From positions 2,377,001 through 2,441,000 of the forward strand of contig NZ_JAAMNH020000001.1 of NCBI RefSeq assembly GCF_011065935.2: a stretch of 64,000 nucleotides of DNA. The letters are read 5' to 3'. The stretch's first letter is position 1. The number at the start of each line of letters is the position of its first letter. Origin of the DNA: Clostridium estertheticum (GTDB lineage: Bacteria > Bacillota > Clostridia > Clostridiales > Clostridiaceae). The translations under genes were made by a program, and so were the position numbers. The notes below the pieces were generated by a model. It searched no databases. It was given only the letters and a program-made list of their open reading frames with translations, and was not told the DNA's origin. This document shows, piece by piece, positions 17,006-25,501 of this stretch.

Positions 17006-17782
17006 TTAATTGGTAGATGATGAAATAAATTTAAAATATATATCAGATAAATTTTTAAAATCCAGGCGTGCAGCTGAATCTAGTAAATAAGCGGATATTT
17101 TTGCCTCCTCTATTCTAAATTTATTTAATTCAATAATTATATCTTCAGCATTTCCTATTCCTATACCATGACCAAAATAAATTCCATTACCGAGGTCTAT
17201 AACATTTTCTCCTTGCCATTCAGGCTTTACTGGGTTTACATCAGGGTTATCAAAGTATCTTCTATCTCCTGGTAAATAATCACTTCGTTTTTTTAAATAA
17301 CCTGCATCCTCAAGCAAATCATCTATATAATGCCAATTCATTAATTGTATTTTAGGAAATAACTCATTAAAAAGTTTTTCTGCAAATACATTAAGCAATG
17401 CTTGATAATAAATAATAATCATTGCGGTAGCGCATTCAGTACCATATTTAGAACTATTTATAGAAATGTCCTCAATAGCCACACTGGGAATTATTCCTTT
17501 TTTCAATACAAAGCCACCTTCATCAGTACGATCCCAATAATCAAGATTACACATTGATTTACGAAAGGTTGTAAAGGACACATCGCCTTCATTGAGTTTT
17601 TTAGCAGCAATAACAATATTATTTCGTAATTTTAACTCAAACTGCAATTGATTTAATGAATTATACTCATACAGCTCTTTGCTCAAATCCATCTTAGTAA
17701 TGATATCTATCTCAATATCATTTGGTTTATATTTATTTATAAAAGTATCAACTTTAACAATATTGTTAGAAATTATGATCAT
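17006..17782 (-). CDS. tgl: Spore coat protein-glutamine gamma-glutamyltransferase
   Basis: A 258-residue transglutaminase of the Bacillus Tgl type. It forms epsilon-(gamma-glutamyl)lysine cross-links between coat proteins during sporulation. Matches to the remembered B. subtilis protein are extensive: FELKLRNNIVIAAK, FTTFRKSMCN..YW, YGTECATAMIIIYYQALL with the nucleophile Cys in ECATA, MNWHYIDDL, PEWQGENVIDLGNGIYFGHGIGI, and SAYLLDSAARLDF near the C terminus. The normal length is about 245. It lies between an unknown gene (50 bp upstream) and the Met/His-rich protein, probably one sporulation transcription unit. Confidence 0.9.
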   Translation of the reverse strand: MIIISNNIVKVDTFINKYKPNDIEIDIITKMDLSKELYEYNSLNQLQFELKLRNNIVIAAKKLNEGDVSFTTFRKSMCNLDYWDRTDEGGFVLKKGIIPSVAIEDISINSSKYGTECATAMIIIYYQALLNVFAEKLFNELFPKIQLMNWHYIDDLLEDAGYLKKRSDYLPGDRRYFDNPDVNPVKPEWQGENVIDLGNGIYFGHGIGIGNAEDIIIELNKFRIEEAKISAYLLDSAARLDFKNLSDIYFKFISSSTN

Positions 17783-17831
17783 TTACTAGCCTCCTTATAT
17801 TTCTTTAATTAGTTATAACAATTATCAAATG

Positions 17832-18590
17832 TTAGGTTCCGAGCCTAGCTTCAGCAATGCTTATTTGCTTAATTATTGAATAGTTAATCCATGATTTCCA
17901 TAAATATATATTTTCATAATGGATTCTGAGTGAGAAGCTTGATAGAAGTAGCTTGTTACTTTCATCTAAGTCGTTAAAATAATATAATAAGCTGTTTTCT
18001 TTTGCAGTGTATGGTATGAAGGGTTTTGCAGTATAAAGTGATACCTGTTTGCATAGATATTTGGCATCTAAAGCTACAATATATGGTATAGGCTTACTGG
18101 TTCTCTGAAAACTTTCCCCCGTAAAATATAAAAAGGGATAATTCTCTTTAAGCCAATAAAAAAAAGATATATATTGTTTTTCACTACTTTTTTCCATGGT
18201 CATATCTATGGAAGGAACAAAATCTAGAAGTTTGCATGCTAACTTAACATCATTTACGTCCTCTGAAATTAAATAGTTAGCGATTAACATTAAGCTATAT
18301 GGATCTCTCGCTTGAAAAAAAGCCCAGATTAGATCATGAGTAAAAAGACCTTTTCTGTTTCTAAAAAAAATCATGTCTACTATAATAGGTAAAATTGTTT
18401 TATCCTTATGAATCTTAATTAAAAGTATGGCAGCGACATCTAAAAATTCATCCTGTTCATTGCTTAACCCATGTTGAGCTATACCTCTTTCAAACATACC
18501 TTTCAGAACAGGATATCCTAGTTCCATATGTTTAGAATATAAATATTGAATCTTTGAAAAACTTGAGGTATCTATATTATCTAAATACAT
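17832..18590 (-). CDS. Hypothetical protein upstream of tgl
   Basis: A 252-residue, probably all-helical soluble protein starting MYLDNIDTSSFSKIQYLYSK. Aromatic and Leu residues are spaced as in HEAT-like or TPR-like helix pairs, but no repeat consensus is certain. There is no signal peptide or membrane segment. It is followed after 50 bp by tgl on the same strand, so a sporulation or coat-associated role is a context inference only. GGAGGG precedes the ATG. No family is recognised. Confidence 0.5.
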   Translation of the reverse strand: MYLDNIDTSSFSKIQYLYSKHMELGYPVLKGMFERGIAQHGLSNEQDEFLDVAAILLIKIHKDKTILPIIVDMIFFRNRKGLFTHDLIWAFFQARDPYSLMLIANYLISEDVNDVKLACKLLDFVPSIDMTMEKSSEKQYISFFYWLKENYPFLYFTGESFQRTSKPIPYIVALDAKYLCKQVSLYTAKPFIPYTAKENSLLYYFNDLDESNKLLLSSFSLRIHYENIYLWKSWINYSIIKQISIAEARLGT

Positions 18591-18883
18591 ATAATCCCTC
18601 CTTAATATTTTATTCTAGATTTTAATATAAATAAAAAACCATATTATATAATATTATCAATGTAGCCATCATGTTAAAGATATTGTATTGAAAGAACCAA
18701 AAGGTAAAAGCAGATGGTTCTTTATCTGTTTTATTTTAACTTTCTATTCTCTTATTTTTAGCTAAGAAAGGGGTTACGGGTTTTCTTGAGACTAAACGGC
18801 AATGTAATTTATGAAGTATAATATTTATTATAATAATATGGTATATAAGTTAAATTTAGGAATAAAATATAGTATTAATAGAA
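18591..18883. other. Divergent intergenic region with a hairpin
   Basis: Separates the leftward coat genes from the rightward GntR operon. It contains AAAGAACCA/TGGTTCTTT (18691-18723), a perfect 9-bp stem with a 15-nt loop and a T-rich 3' side. Nothing upstream on the plus strand needs terminating, so it could end a small RNA or act as an insulating terminator. Confidence 0.35.
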
Positions 18884-18884
18884 A

Positions 18885-18898
18885 GTGGTACGAACCAC
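18885..18898. promoter_or_regulatory. GntR/HutC operator resembling a dre site
   Basis: GTGGT-ACGA-ACCAC, a perfect 5-bp inverted repeat with 4-bp spacer, within AGTGGTACGAACCACAT. DasR/NagR-type regulators bind AGTGGTCTAGACCACT-like sites. It lies just after an AT-rich -10-like stretch (TATAGTATTAATA) and 50 bp before the gntR start, fitting autorepression of the whole operon. Confidence 0.55.
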
Positions 18899-18906
18899 AT
18901 AAGCAG

Positions 18907-18920
18907 TGTAACTGTTTACT
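18907..18920. promoter_or_regulatory. Candidate CcpA (cre) site
   Basis: TGTAACTGTTTACT matches the cre pattern TG-N-AA-N-CG-N4-C-W except for TG in place of the central CG. Its position between operator and start codon suits carbon catabolite repression of a sugar operon. Confidence 0.35.
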
Positions 18921-18948
18921 TTAAAATAAAATGGATAAAGGGGAATAC

Positions 18949-19674
18949 ATGAAATCTATAGATAAAGATAGCAGAATACCTTTATATGTACAACTGATGG
19001 ATATTATTATTAAAGATATTGAAGAATGCATGAAAGAAGGAGACAGGTTACCATCAGAAAGAGATTTTTGTGAAAAATATGATCTGAGCAGATCTACAGT
19101 AAGGCAGGCATTGTTGGAGCTAGAAAGCGAAGGGTATATATATAAGGTTCATGGTAAAGGCACATTTGTGCTGCCAAAGGGGATGAAGCAGGATCTTTTA
19201 AAGTTTTATAGTTTCACTGAAGAAATGAAAAAGAATTCTAGAAATCCAACTTCAAAGGTTTTGAACTTTGCGATAATAGAATGTAATGAGAAAATTAGTG
19301 GGAGAATGAATTTGAAAATTGGAGATACGATTTATAAGTTTACGAGATTAAGGCTTGCAGATGATGTTCCAATGATTATAGAAACAAGCTATATACCATA
19401 TAACAGATTTCCAGGTATAACAAAGGTTGACCTAGAGAAAGAAGCAATGTATGACATATTTTCTAAAAGATTTAATGCAAAATTTACTATGGCTGAAGAA
19501 TACTTCGAGCCTGTAATGACTAATGAATATGAGGCCAGTCATTTAAAAATATCTAAAAGGATTCCAAGTCTAAAAATTGAACGTTATACTTACGAACGAG
19601 GCGAAGTTATTGAATATACTGTAAGCATCGCCAGAGGAGATAAATTTAAATATCATGTCACTCTTAAAAAATAG
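18949..19674 (+). CDS. GntR-family (HutC/UTRA) regulator of amino-sugar operon
   Basis: A 241-residue repressor. The winged helix-turn-helix is in residues 8-75 (IPLYVQLMD...LPSERDFCEKYDLSRSTVRQALLELESEGYIYKVHGKGTFV), followed by a UTRA ligand-binding domain that normally senses a phosphosugar. The ATG at 18949 follows AAAGGGG; an earlier ATG lacks a site. The dre-like palindrome upstream and the downstream PTS, AgaS, aldolase and kinase genes make it an AgaR/NagR-type regulator of galactosamine or related sugar use (inference). Confidence 0.88.
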   Translation: MKSIDKDSRIPLYVQLMDIIIKDIEECMKEGDRLPSERDFCEKYDLSRSTVRQALLELESEGYIYKVHGKGTFVLPKGMKQDLLKFYSFTEEMKKNSRNPTSKVLNFAIIECNEKISGRMNLKIGDTIYKFTRLRLADDVPMIIETSYIPYNRFPGITKVDLEKEAMYDIFSKRFNAKFTMAEEYFEPVMTNEYEASHLKISKRIPSLKIERYTYERGEVIEYTVSIARGDKFKYHVTLKK

Positions 19675-19775
19675 GAGTGACATATAAAATATCCTATGCG
19701 GTACGTACATAATTACCGGGGCTTTTGTGTTATGCAGGTTATGAGGAGGAAGAATAATATTTAGGAGGTCTTATT

Positions 19776-20252
19776 ATGCCGAATATTTTACTAACAAGAA
19801 TTGATAATCGTTTAATTCATGGACAGGTGGCCGTAACCTGGTCAAGTCATCTGGGTGCAAACCTAATACTTGTTGCCAATGATGAAGTTGCAGGTAATGA
19901 AGTTCAACAGAGTCTTATGGACATGGCAGTTTCAGATGTGGTTGAGACTCGTTACTTTACATTACAAGAAACTATAGATAAAATAGGCTTTGCATCAGAT
20001 AATCAATATATTTTCCTAGTAGTTAGAAATCCACAGGATGCTTTGAGGCTTGTAAAAGGCGGAGTTCCAATTGTGGAAATAAACATTGGAAATATGCATT
20101 ATAGTGAAGGCAAGGAGCAGATTACAAGTACTGTATCCATTGACGATTCGGATAAAGAAGCATTTAGAGAATTAAACAAGCGAGGCATAAAAATGGAGAT
20201 CAGAAGAGTACCTGATGAGAGAGCAAAAAAGATAATGGACTTTGTAAAATGA
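19776..20252 (+). CDS. PTS mannose-family IIB component (system 1)
   Basis: A 158-residue cytoplasmic phospho-carrier. RIDNRLIHGQV at the N terminus contains the phosphorylated His15, the hallmark of the mannose/fructose/sorbose IIB family; GNMHYSEGKEQI (about 109-120) is also typical. It receives phosphate from a IIA protein and passes it to sugar entering through IIC/IID. It is first of a IIB-IIC-IID set; no IIA is found in this set, so the one at 27085 or another must serve it. TAGGAGG lies upstream. Confidence 0.92.
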   Translation: MPNILLTRIDNRLIHGQVAVTWSSHLGANLILVANDEVAGNEVQQSLMDMAVSDVVETRYFTLQETIDKIGFASDNQYIFLVVRNPQDALRLVKGGVPIVEINIGNMHYSEGKEQITSTVSIDDSDKEAFRELNKRGIKMEIRRVPDERAKKIMDFVK

Positions 20253-20318
20253 TCTGATAACCTTATCATTATGAAAATGATGGTATTGATTATATAGTTA
20301 TTAATTAGGGGGGAATAA

Positions 20319-21086
20319 ATGTTTTTACAAGCGTTATTAGTAGCACTTTGGGCAGGTATTGCCGGGATTGACTTGTTTGACGGTCTTTTCCATGTTCACA
20401 GACCTTTGGTAACCGGTATGGTTATAGGACTTATCTTAGGTGATGTTAAAACAGGACTTATTACAGGAGCAACATTAGAACTTGTTTGGATGGGAATGGT
20501 ACCACTCGCAGGAGCACAACCTCCAAATGTTGTTATCGGTGCTATTATCGGAACATCTTTTGCAATACTTACAAAGCAGGATCCAAAGGTAGCAGTAGGC
20601 ATAGCAGTGCCATTTGCAGTTGCAGTACAAGGCGCAATTACATTAATATTTACAATATTTTCACCTGTGATGCATAAAGCTGATGAATATGCAGCTAATG
20701 CAAATACAAAAGGAATCGAAAAAATCAATTATCTTGGGTTATTATTCTTATTCTTCTTCTATGCAGTAATTGCATTCCTACCAATTTACTTTGGAGCAGA
20801 TGCTGCAAAGAGTGCAGTTGAAGTACTTCCAACATGGCTTATTGGCGGATTACAGGTTGCAGGCGGAATGATGCCAGCGATAGGTTTTGCAATGCTTCTT
20901 AAGATAATGCTTAAAAAAGAGTACGTTCCATTCTTGCTTATTGGGTTTGTATTTGTTGCATACTTTAAGCTTGAAATACTAGGAGTAGCAATACTTGGAA
21001 CATCAATAGCACTATATGATTTTTATTCAATAAAAAGAAAAGGAGATAATCAACCAAAGAAGGAGGCACGAACAAATGGAATCTAA
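20319..21086 (+). CDS. PTS mannose-family IIC component (system 1)
   Basis: A 255-residue membrane protein with about eight or nine segments. The early DVKTGLITGATLELVWMG and GAQPPNVVIGAIIGT stretches (about 46-80) are the AgaC/ManY-type signature. It forms the sugar channel together with IID. The start follows AGGGGGG. It overlaps the IID gene by 11 bp, consistent with coupled translation. Confidence 0.92.
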   Translation: MFLQALLVALWAGIAGIDLFDGLFHVHRPLVTGMVIGLILGDVKTGLITGATLELVWMGMVPLAGAQPPNVVIGAIIGTSFAILTKQDPKVAVGIAVPFAVAVQGAITLIFTIFSPVMHKADEYAANANTKGIEKINYLGLLFLFFFYAVIAFLPIYFGADAAKSAVEVLPTWLIGGLQVAGGMMPAIGFAMLLKIMLKKEYVPFLLIGFVFVAYFKLEILGVAILGTSIALYDFYSIKRKGDNQPKKEARTNGI

Positions 21087-21897
21087 TGTAGTAAAATATA
21101 AAAACCAAAGGGTTGAACATGTTATTACTAAAAAAGATTTAATTAAAATAGTTTGGCGTTCATTACTTCTTCAAGCATCCTTCAACTATGAAAGAATGCA
21201 GTCTTGTGGTTGGCTATTCGGACTGCTACCAGGACTAAAAAAGATACACAAACAAAAAGAAGATTTAGCTGCATCAATGTCAATGCATATGGAATTCTTT
21301 AATACACATCCTTTCCTAGTTACTTTTATAATGGGCATAGTACTAGCTATGGAAGAGAATAAAGAAGATCCAGAGACAATAAGAGGTATAAAGGTTGCTA
21401 CAATGGGACCTCTTGGCGGAATCGGAGATGCTCTTATATGGCTTACACTATTGCCAATAACGGCTGGTATTGGAGTATCCATGGCAATGGAAGGCAATAT
21501 TGCTGGACCATTTGTATTCCTTATACTGTTTAATGCAATACATTTTGGATTAAGATTTGGTCTTATGAACTACGGATATAAGACTGGTGTAAAAGCTATA
21601 AAATCCTTGAAGGAAAGCACAAAGTATGTATCTCATGCTGCTTCAATAATTGGGTTAACAGTTGTTGGTGGTTTAATAGCTTCTTACATTGCATTAAATA
21701 TTAAAGCGGTAATACAGGCAGGGCAGGCAAAAGTAGGTATTCAAGCAGACGTATTTGACAAAATCATGCCGAAGATGCTACCACTGGCATATACATTTTT
21801 AATGTACTATCTATTAAAGAAAAAGGTTTCACCTGTTATGCTTGTAGGGATAACAGTAGTTGTAGGAATTCTTGGTAGGGTTTTAGGCATATTATAA
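21076..21897 (+). CDS. PTS mannose-family IID component (system 1)
   Basis: A 273-residue membrane protein. SLLLQASFNYERMQSCGWLFGL near residue 33 and FFNTHPFLVTFIMGIVLAMEE (about 74-94) are the IID family blocks, followed by GPLGGIGDALIWLTLLPI. It partners IIC in translocation. The start has AAGGAGG upstream within the IIC gene. A hairpin follows before the aldolase gene. Confidence 0.92.
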   Translation: MESNVVKYKNQRVEHVITKKDLIKIVWRSLLLQASFNYERMQSCGWLFGLLPGLKKIHKQKEDLAASMSMHMEFFNTHPFLVTFIMGIVLAMEENKEDPETIRGIKVATMGPLGGIGDALIWLTLLPITAGIGVSMAMEGNIAGPFVFLILFNAIHFGLRFGLMNYGYKTGVKAIKSLKESTKYVSHAASIIGLTVVGGLIASYIALNIKAVIQAGQAKVGIQADVFDKIMPKMLPLAYTFLMYYLLKKKVSPVMLVGITVVVGILGRVLGIL

Positions 21898-21909
21898 TTT
21901 AATTAACTG

Positions 21910-21945
21910 CTGGACCAAAATAAGTGAATATTTAATTTGGTCCAG
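21910..21945 (+). promoter_or_regulatory. Intra-operon hairpin between IID and aldolase
   Basis: CTGGACCAAA and TTTGGTCCAG pair perfectly (10 bp). The T tract is poor (TAATATTTTC), so partial termination or RNA processing that sets transporter-to-enzyme ratios is more likely than full termination. Confidence 0.5.
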
Positions 21946-21978
21946 TAATATTTTCATACAATTTTTGGAGGTTAAATT

Positions 21979-22836
21979 ATGAAAAAAATTATATCAACAA
22001 AGGGAATGTTAGTCAAAGCTCAGAGAGAACATTATGCAGTTCCTGCATTTAACATACATAACTTAGAAACCATACAAGTAGTATTAGAAGCTGCGTCAGA
22101 GCTTAAGTCTCCAGTAATTTTAGCTGGAACACCAAGTACTATTAGCTATGCAGGTGGAGAATATTTAGTTGCTATAGTAAATGCAGCTGCTCAAATGTAC
22201 GATATTCCAATAGCGTTACATTTGGATCATTTTGAAAATTTAGATGAAATTAAACATTATATAGATATGGGATTTACTTCTGCCATGATTGATGCTTCAA
22301 AAGATGATTTTGAAGAAAATGTAGCAAAGGTGAGAGAAATAGTTGAGTATGCCCACCTAAATGGAGTTACCGTGGAAGCAGAACTCGGTAGGCTTTGCGG
22401 TGAGGAAGATGATTTAATTGTAAATTGTAAGGATAATTTATATACAGACCCAGAGGCTGCTATGGAATTCGCTGAAAGAACAGGCATAGATTCCTTAGCT
22501 GTCGCCATAGGTACAGCTCATGGACTTTACCATGGAGACCCAAAGCTTGATTTTGATAGATTAGTAGAAATAAGAAAAAGAGTAAAAGTACCACTAGTGC
22601 TACATGGAGCATCTGATGTTCCAGGAGACAAGGTGATTAAGACTATAGGGCTTGGTATATGCAAAGTAAATATAGCTACAGATTTAAAGATTCCTTTTTC
22701 CAATGCAGTAAAGAAATACTTCATTGAAAATCCAGATGCGAGCGATCCTAGAAAATATATGACACCAGGAAAGAAAGCAATGAAACAAATAATAATTGAA
22801 AAAATAAAAATGTGTGGAAGTGAAAATAAGGCATGA
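21979..22836 (+). CDS. kbaY: Class II tagatose-1,6-/fructose-1,6-bisphosphate aldolase
   Basis: A 285-residue zinc aldolase of the GatY/KbaY/Fba type. It should cleave tagatose 1,6-bisphosphate to glyceraldehyde-3-phosphate and dihydroxyacetone phosphate. Key blocks are AFNIHNLETIQ (about 18-28), the metal and proton-transfer segment ALHLDHFENLDEI with HxDH (about 77-88), VEAELGRLCGEED, GTAHGLYHGDPKLD and LVLHGASDVPG with further zinc His residues. The neighbouring AgaS isomerase and PfkB kinase favour the tagatose pathway over glycolytic aldolase. The TGA overlaps the next ATG by 4 bp. Confidence 0.88.
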   Translation: MKKIISTKGMLVKAQREHYAVPAFNIHNLETIQVVLEAASELKSPVILAGTPSTISYAGGEYLVAIVNAAAQMYDIPIALHLDHFENLDEIKHYIDMGFTSAMIDASKDDFEENVAKVREIVEYAHLNGVTVEAELGRLCGEEDDLIVNCKDNLYTDPEAAMEFAERTGIDSLAVAIGTAHGLYHGDPKLDFDRLVEIRKRVKVPLVLHGASDVPGDKVIKTIGLGICKVNIATDLKIPFSNAVKKYFIENPDASDPRKYMTPGKKAMKQIIIEKIKMCGSENKA

Positions 22837-23759
22837 TAACCACAATAACTCTAAATGCAGCAATTGATAAGCAATATCTTATAGATAATTTAAAAACTGG
22901 TACTGTTATGAGGGCATTAAAAGTAAACAACACTCCGGGAGGAAAAGGAATTAATGTGAGTAAGGTCGCAAGGCTTTTAGGAGAAGAAGTTACAGCGGCG
23001 GGATTTATTGGTGGTGCCAACGGAAGATATATTGAGTCCTCTATTGAAAAGCTTAGCATTACAAGTAAAATGACAAGAATAAGTGGCGAAAGTAGATGCT
23101 GCCTTGCCATTATAGATAAAGACTTTACCCAGACTGAAATATTAGAACCTGGTCCAGTGGTGAAAAAAGAAGAATTGGAAATCTTTATAAAAACCTATAG
23201 TGAGGTTATAAAAAACAGTGAAATTGTATGTGCATCGGGAAGTGTTCCTAAAGGTGTGCCTAATGATATTTATAATACTCTCATTACTATTGCAAAAAAA
23301 GAAAATAAGAGATTTATTTTAGATTCAAGCGGGTGTTATTTAGGCCTTGGAATAGAAGCATTGCCATATTTGGTAAAGCCAAATAAAGACGAACTTGCAA
23401 TGCTTACTGGTGAAGCTTGCGAATATGAAATAGACATAATAAGGCAAGTAAAAAAGCTTAATAAAAAAGGTATAAAATTTGTAGTAGTATCTCTAGGGAG
23501 TAAGGGCTTAATTGCAGGAGCTTTCAATAATATATACAAAGTTAGTTTACCTAAAGTAATTGCCATAAACCCTGTAGGCTCTGGGGATTCAATGGTAGCC
23601 GGATTTGCAGCTGGACTTATGAGAAATTACTCCATTGAAAAGCTTCTTGCATTTGCATCTGCTTGCGGCAGCGCAAATGCAATGGAACAAGCCACAGGCT
23701 TTGTAAAGATACAGAATGTAAATAAGATTATGAAAGAGATTGTGATTGAAAAAATATAA
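22833..23759 (+). CDS. lacC: PfkB-family kinase, likely tagatose-6-phosphate kinase
   Basis: A 308-residue ATP-dependent sugar-phosphate kinase of the 1-phosphofructokinase/LacC group. TLNAAID at the N terminus, PGGKGINVSKVARLLG (about 31-46) and the C-terminal anion-hole signature NPVGSGDSMVAGFAAGL (about 247-263, catalytic Asp in GSGD) are diagnostic. Context makes tagatose-6-phosphate the likely substrate, but fructose-1-phosphate cannot be excluded. Translation is probably coupled to the aldolase gene through the ATGA overlap. Confidence 0.82.
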   Translation: MITTITLNAAIDKQYLIDNLKTGTVMRALKVNNTPGGKGINVSKVARLLGEEVTAAGFIGGANGRYIESSIEKLSITSKMTRISGESRCCLAIIDKDFTQTEILEPGPVVKKEELEIFIKTYSEVIKNSEIVCASGSVPKGVPNDIYNTLITIAKKENKRFILDSSGCYLGLGIEALPYLVKPNKDELAMLTGEACEYEIDIIRQVKKLNKKGIKFVVVSLGSKGLIAGAFNNIYKVSLPKVIAINPVGSGDSMVAGFAAGLMRNYSIEKLLAFASACGSANAMEQATGFVKIQNVNKIMKEIVIEKI

Positions 23760-23790
23760 TCATATATATAATCAAAGAAGGAGGAGTAAA

Positions 23791-24933
23791 ATGGAAAAAA
23801 TATTTGGTTTTACACAAGAGGATATTAAAGAAAAAGGCATGACTTATACAGCAAATGAAATAAATAGGCAACCAAAAGTGTGGACGTCTATTTATGACAA
23901 AATTTCATATAATCGAGAAAAAATCAAAGATTTTATGAACTCCTTTGATAGTGACACGAGAATTATATTTATGGGAGCAGGAAGCTCTGCTTTTATTGGT
24001 GATTCTTTGGCACCATTAGTTAGAAAAGAATTCAAATTTAGTGATGTGGAATCTATTCACACCACAGATATTGTTGCGAGTCCATCGCAATATTTTGTTA
24101 GGAATGTTAAAACAGTTTTAGTTTCATTTGGGAGATCCGGCGACAGTCCGGAAAGCATTGCAGCAATCGAAATAGCTGAGAAGCATATAAACAATTTGTA
24201 TCATATCATAATAACCTGTAATCCACTGGGGAAATTAGCGGAATATACAAATGAGAGAACTTTAAATTTAGTATTTGAGGAGATTAACGATGAGGGATTT
24301 GCAATGACCAGCAGTGTAACTGGTATGATGCTAGCGGCTTATAGCATATTTGCCATTGAAAAGAATTTAAAAGAAGAAGTAAGCATAATAGCGGGTTATG
24401 CTAAAGAGATTATAATGAACAAATATTCCATTATTTCTAAGGTACTGGCAAAAACTGTGAATAGGCTAATTGTTTTAGGCTCAGCTAACCTCTTTGGAGT
24501 AGCAAGAGAATCAGCACTTAAGAGTATAGAACTCACAAGAGGAGAAGTAATGTCTTGGTATGACACACCAATGGGTTTTAGACATGGACCTAAATCTTTA
24601 CTTACTGATAATGCAGTTATATTATTCTTTGTATCAAATAATGAATATACAAGAAAGTATGATATGGATATGCTACATGAACTATCAAAATCTAAAAAGC
24701 ATAAGTTATTAGTAGTTTCAGATAAATATTATTTAGAGGTCGAGGACTATGCTGATGTTTACATATATAATTCAATGGAAAAGGTAGTAGGCGAGTCATT
24801 TACACCATATAGTGCACTTTTAGTAGCCCAAATATTTGCATTATTTGCATCGTTAAAAATAGGGTGTACACCTGATAATCCATTCCCTAATGGAGAAGTA
24901 AATAGGGTTGTAAAAGGTGTTTTAATTCATTAA
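23791..24933 (+). CDS. agaS: SIS-domain galactosamine-6-phosphate deaminase/isomerase
   Basis: A 380-residue protein with two SIS (sugar isomerase) domains. The first has FMGAGSSAFIGDS and VSFGRSGDSPES (about 61-130); the second has VLGSANLFGVARESALKSIELTRGEV and GFRHGPKSLL (about 230-270). AgaS-type enzymes convert galactosamine-6-phosphate to tagatose-6-phosphate plus ammonia, feeding the kinase and aldolase. The ATG at 23791 follows AAGGAGGAG; an in-frame ATG at 23746 inside the previous gene lacks a site. No GalNAc-6-P deacetylase gene is nearby. Confidence 0.85.
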   Translation: MEKIFGFTQEDIKEKGMTYTANEINRQPKVWTSIYDKISYNREKIKDFMNSFDSDTRIIFMGAGSSAFIGDSLAPLVRKEFKFSDVESIHTTDIVASPSQYFVRNVKTVLVSFGRSGDSPESIAAIEIAEKHINNLYHIIITCNPLGKLAEYTNERTLNLVFEEINDEGFAMTSSVTGMMLAAYSIFAIEKNLKEEVSIIAGYAKEIIMNKYSIISKVLAKTVNRLIVLGSANLFGVARESALKSIELTRGEVMSWYDTPMGFRHGPKSLLTDNAVILFFVSNNEYTRKYDMDMLHELSKSKKHKLLVVSDKYYLEVEDYADVYIYNSMEKVVGESFTPYSALLVAQIFALFASLKIGCTPDNPFPNGEVNRVVKGVLIH

Positions 24934-24961
24934 TAATTGGGAAAATGTGCCCATATAAATT

Positions 24962-24988
24962 TGTGACAGCCATTTAAAGAGTGTCACA
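24962..24988 (+). promoter_or_regulatory. Hairpin between the two PTS gene sets
   Basis: TGTGACA and TGTCACA pair (7 bp, 13-nt loop) in the 81-bp gap after agaS. There is no T run, so it may be an operator or an RNA processing site separating the second PTS set. Confidence 0.35.
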
Positions 24989-25014
24989 TCTCCAAAAAAG
25001 AGGAGGATATATTA

Positions 25015-25500
25015 ATGGGAGTACCAAACATTTTATTAGCACGTATTGATAATAGATTAGTACACGGACAAGTAGGTGTAACTTGGACCACTTCACTTGG
25101 CGTAAATTTAATTGTTGTTGTTGACAATCAGGTAGCTAATGACCCTCTTCAACAGCAACTTATGAGTGTTACTGCTGAATTATCCGGTGTAGGTATTAGA
25201 TTCTTTACAGTGCAGCGAACGGTAGATATTATTGCTAAAGCAACACCCGCTCAAAAGATTTTTATAGTTTGTAAAACACCTTTAGAAATAAGAGAATTAC
25301 TTGATGGCGGTGTTCCTTTAAAAGATGTAAACGTTGGCAACATGCATTTTTCAAAGGGTAAACACCAGATAAGTAAAAAGGTTTATGTTGATGAAAAAGA
25401 CTTAGAAAACTTGCACTACATTGAATCAAAAGGAGTTAATGTATTTATACAAGATATTCCGAATGATATAAAAGAAAAAATCAAATACGGGGGGAAATAG
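25015..25500 (+). CDS. PTS mannose-family IIB component (system 2)
   Basis: A 161-residue homologue of the IIB at 19776. RIDNRLVHGQVGVTW places the phospho-His at residue 17, and GNMHFSKGKHQI is present. It begins the second transporter set (IIB-IIC-IID-IIA). GAGGAGG lies 9 bases upstream. The next gene starts 1 bp after its stop codon. Confidence 0.92.
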   Translation: MGVPNILLARIDNRLVHGQVGVTWTTSLGVNLIVVVDNQVANDPLQQQLMSVTAELSGVGIRFFTVQRTVDIIAKATPAQKIFIVCKTPLEIRELLDGGVPLKDVNVGNMHFSKGKHQISKKVYVDEKDLENLHYIESKGVNVFIQDIPNDIKEKIKYGGK

Positions 25501-25501
25501 T

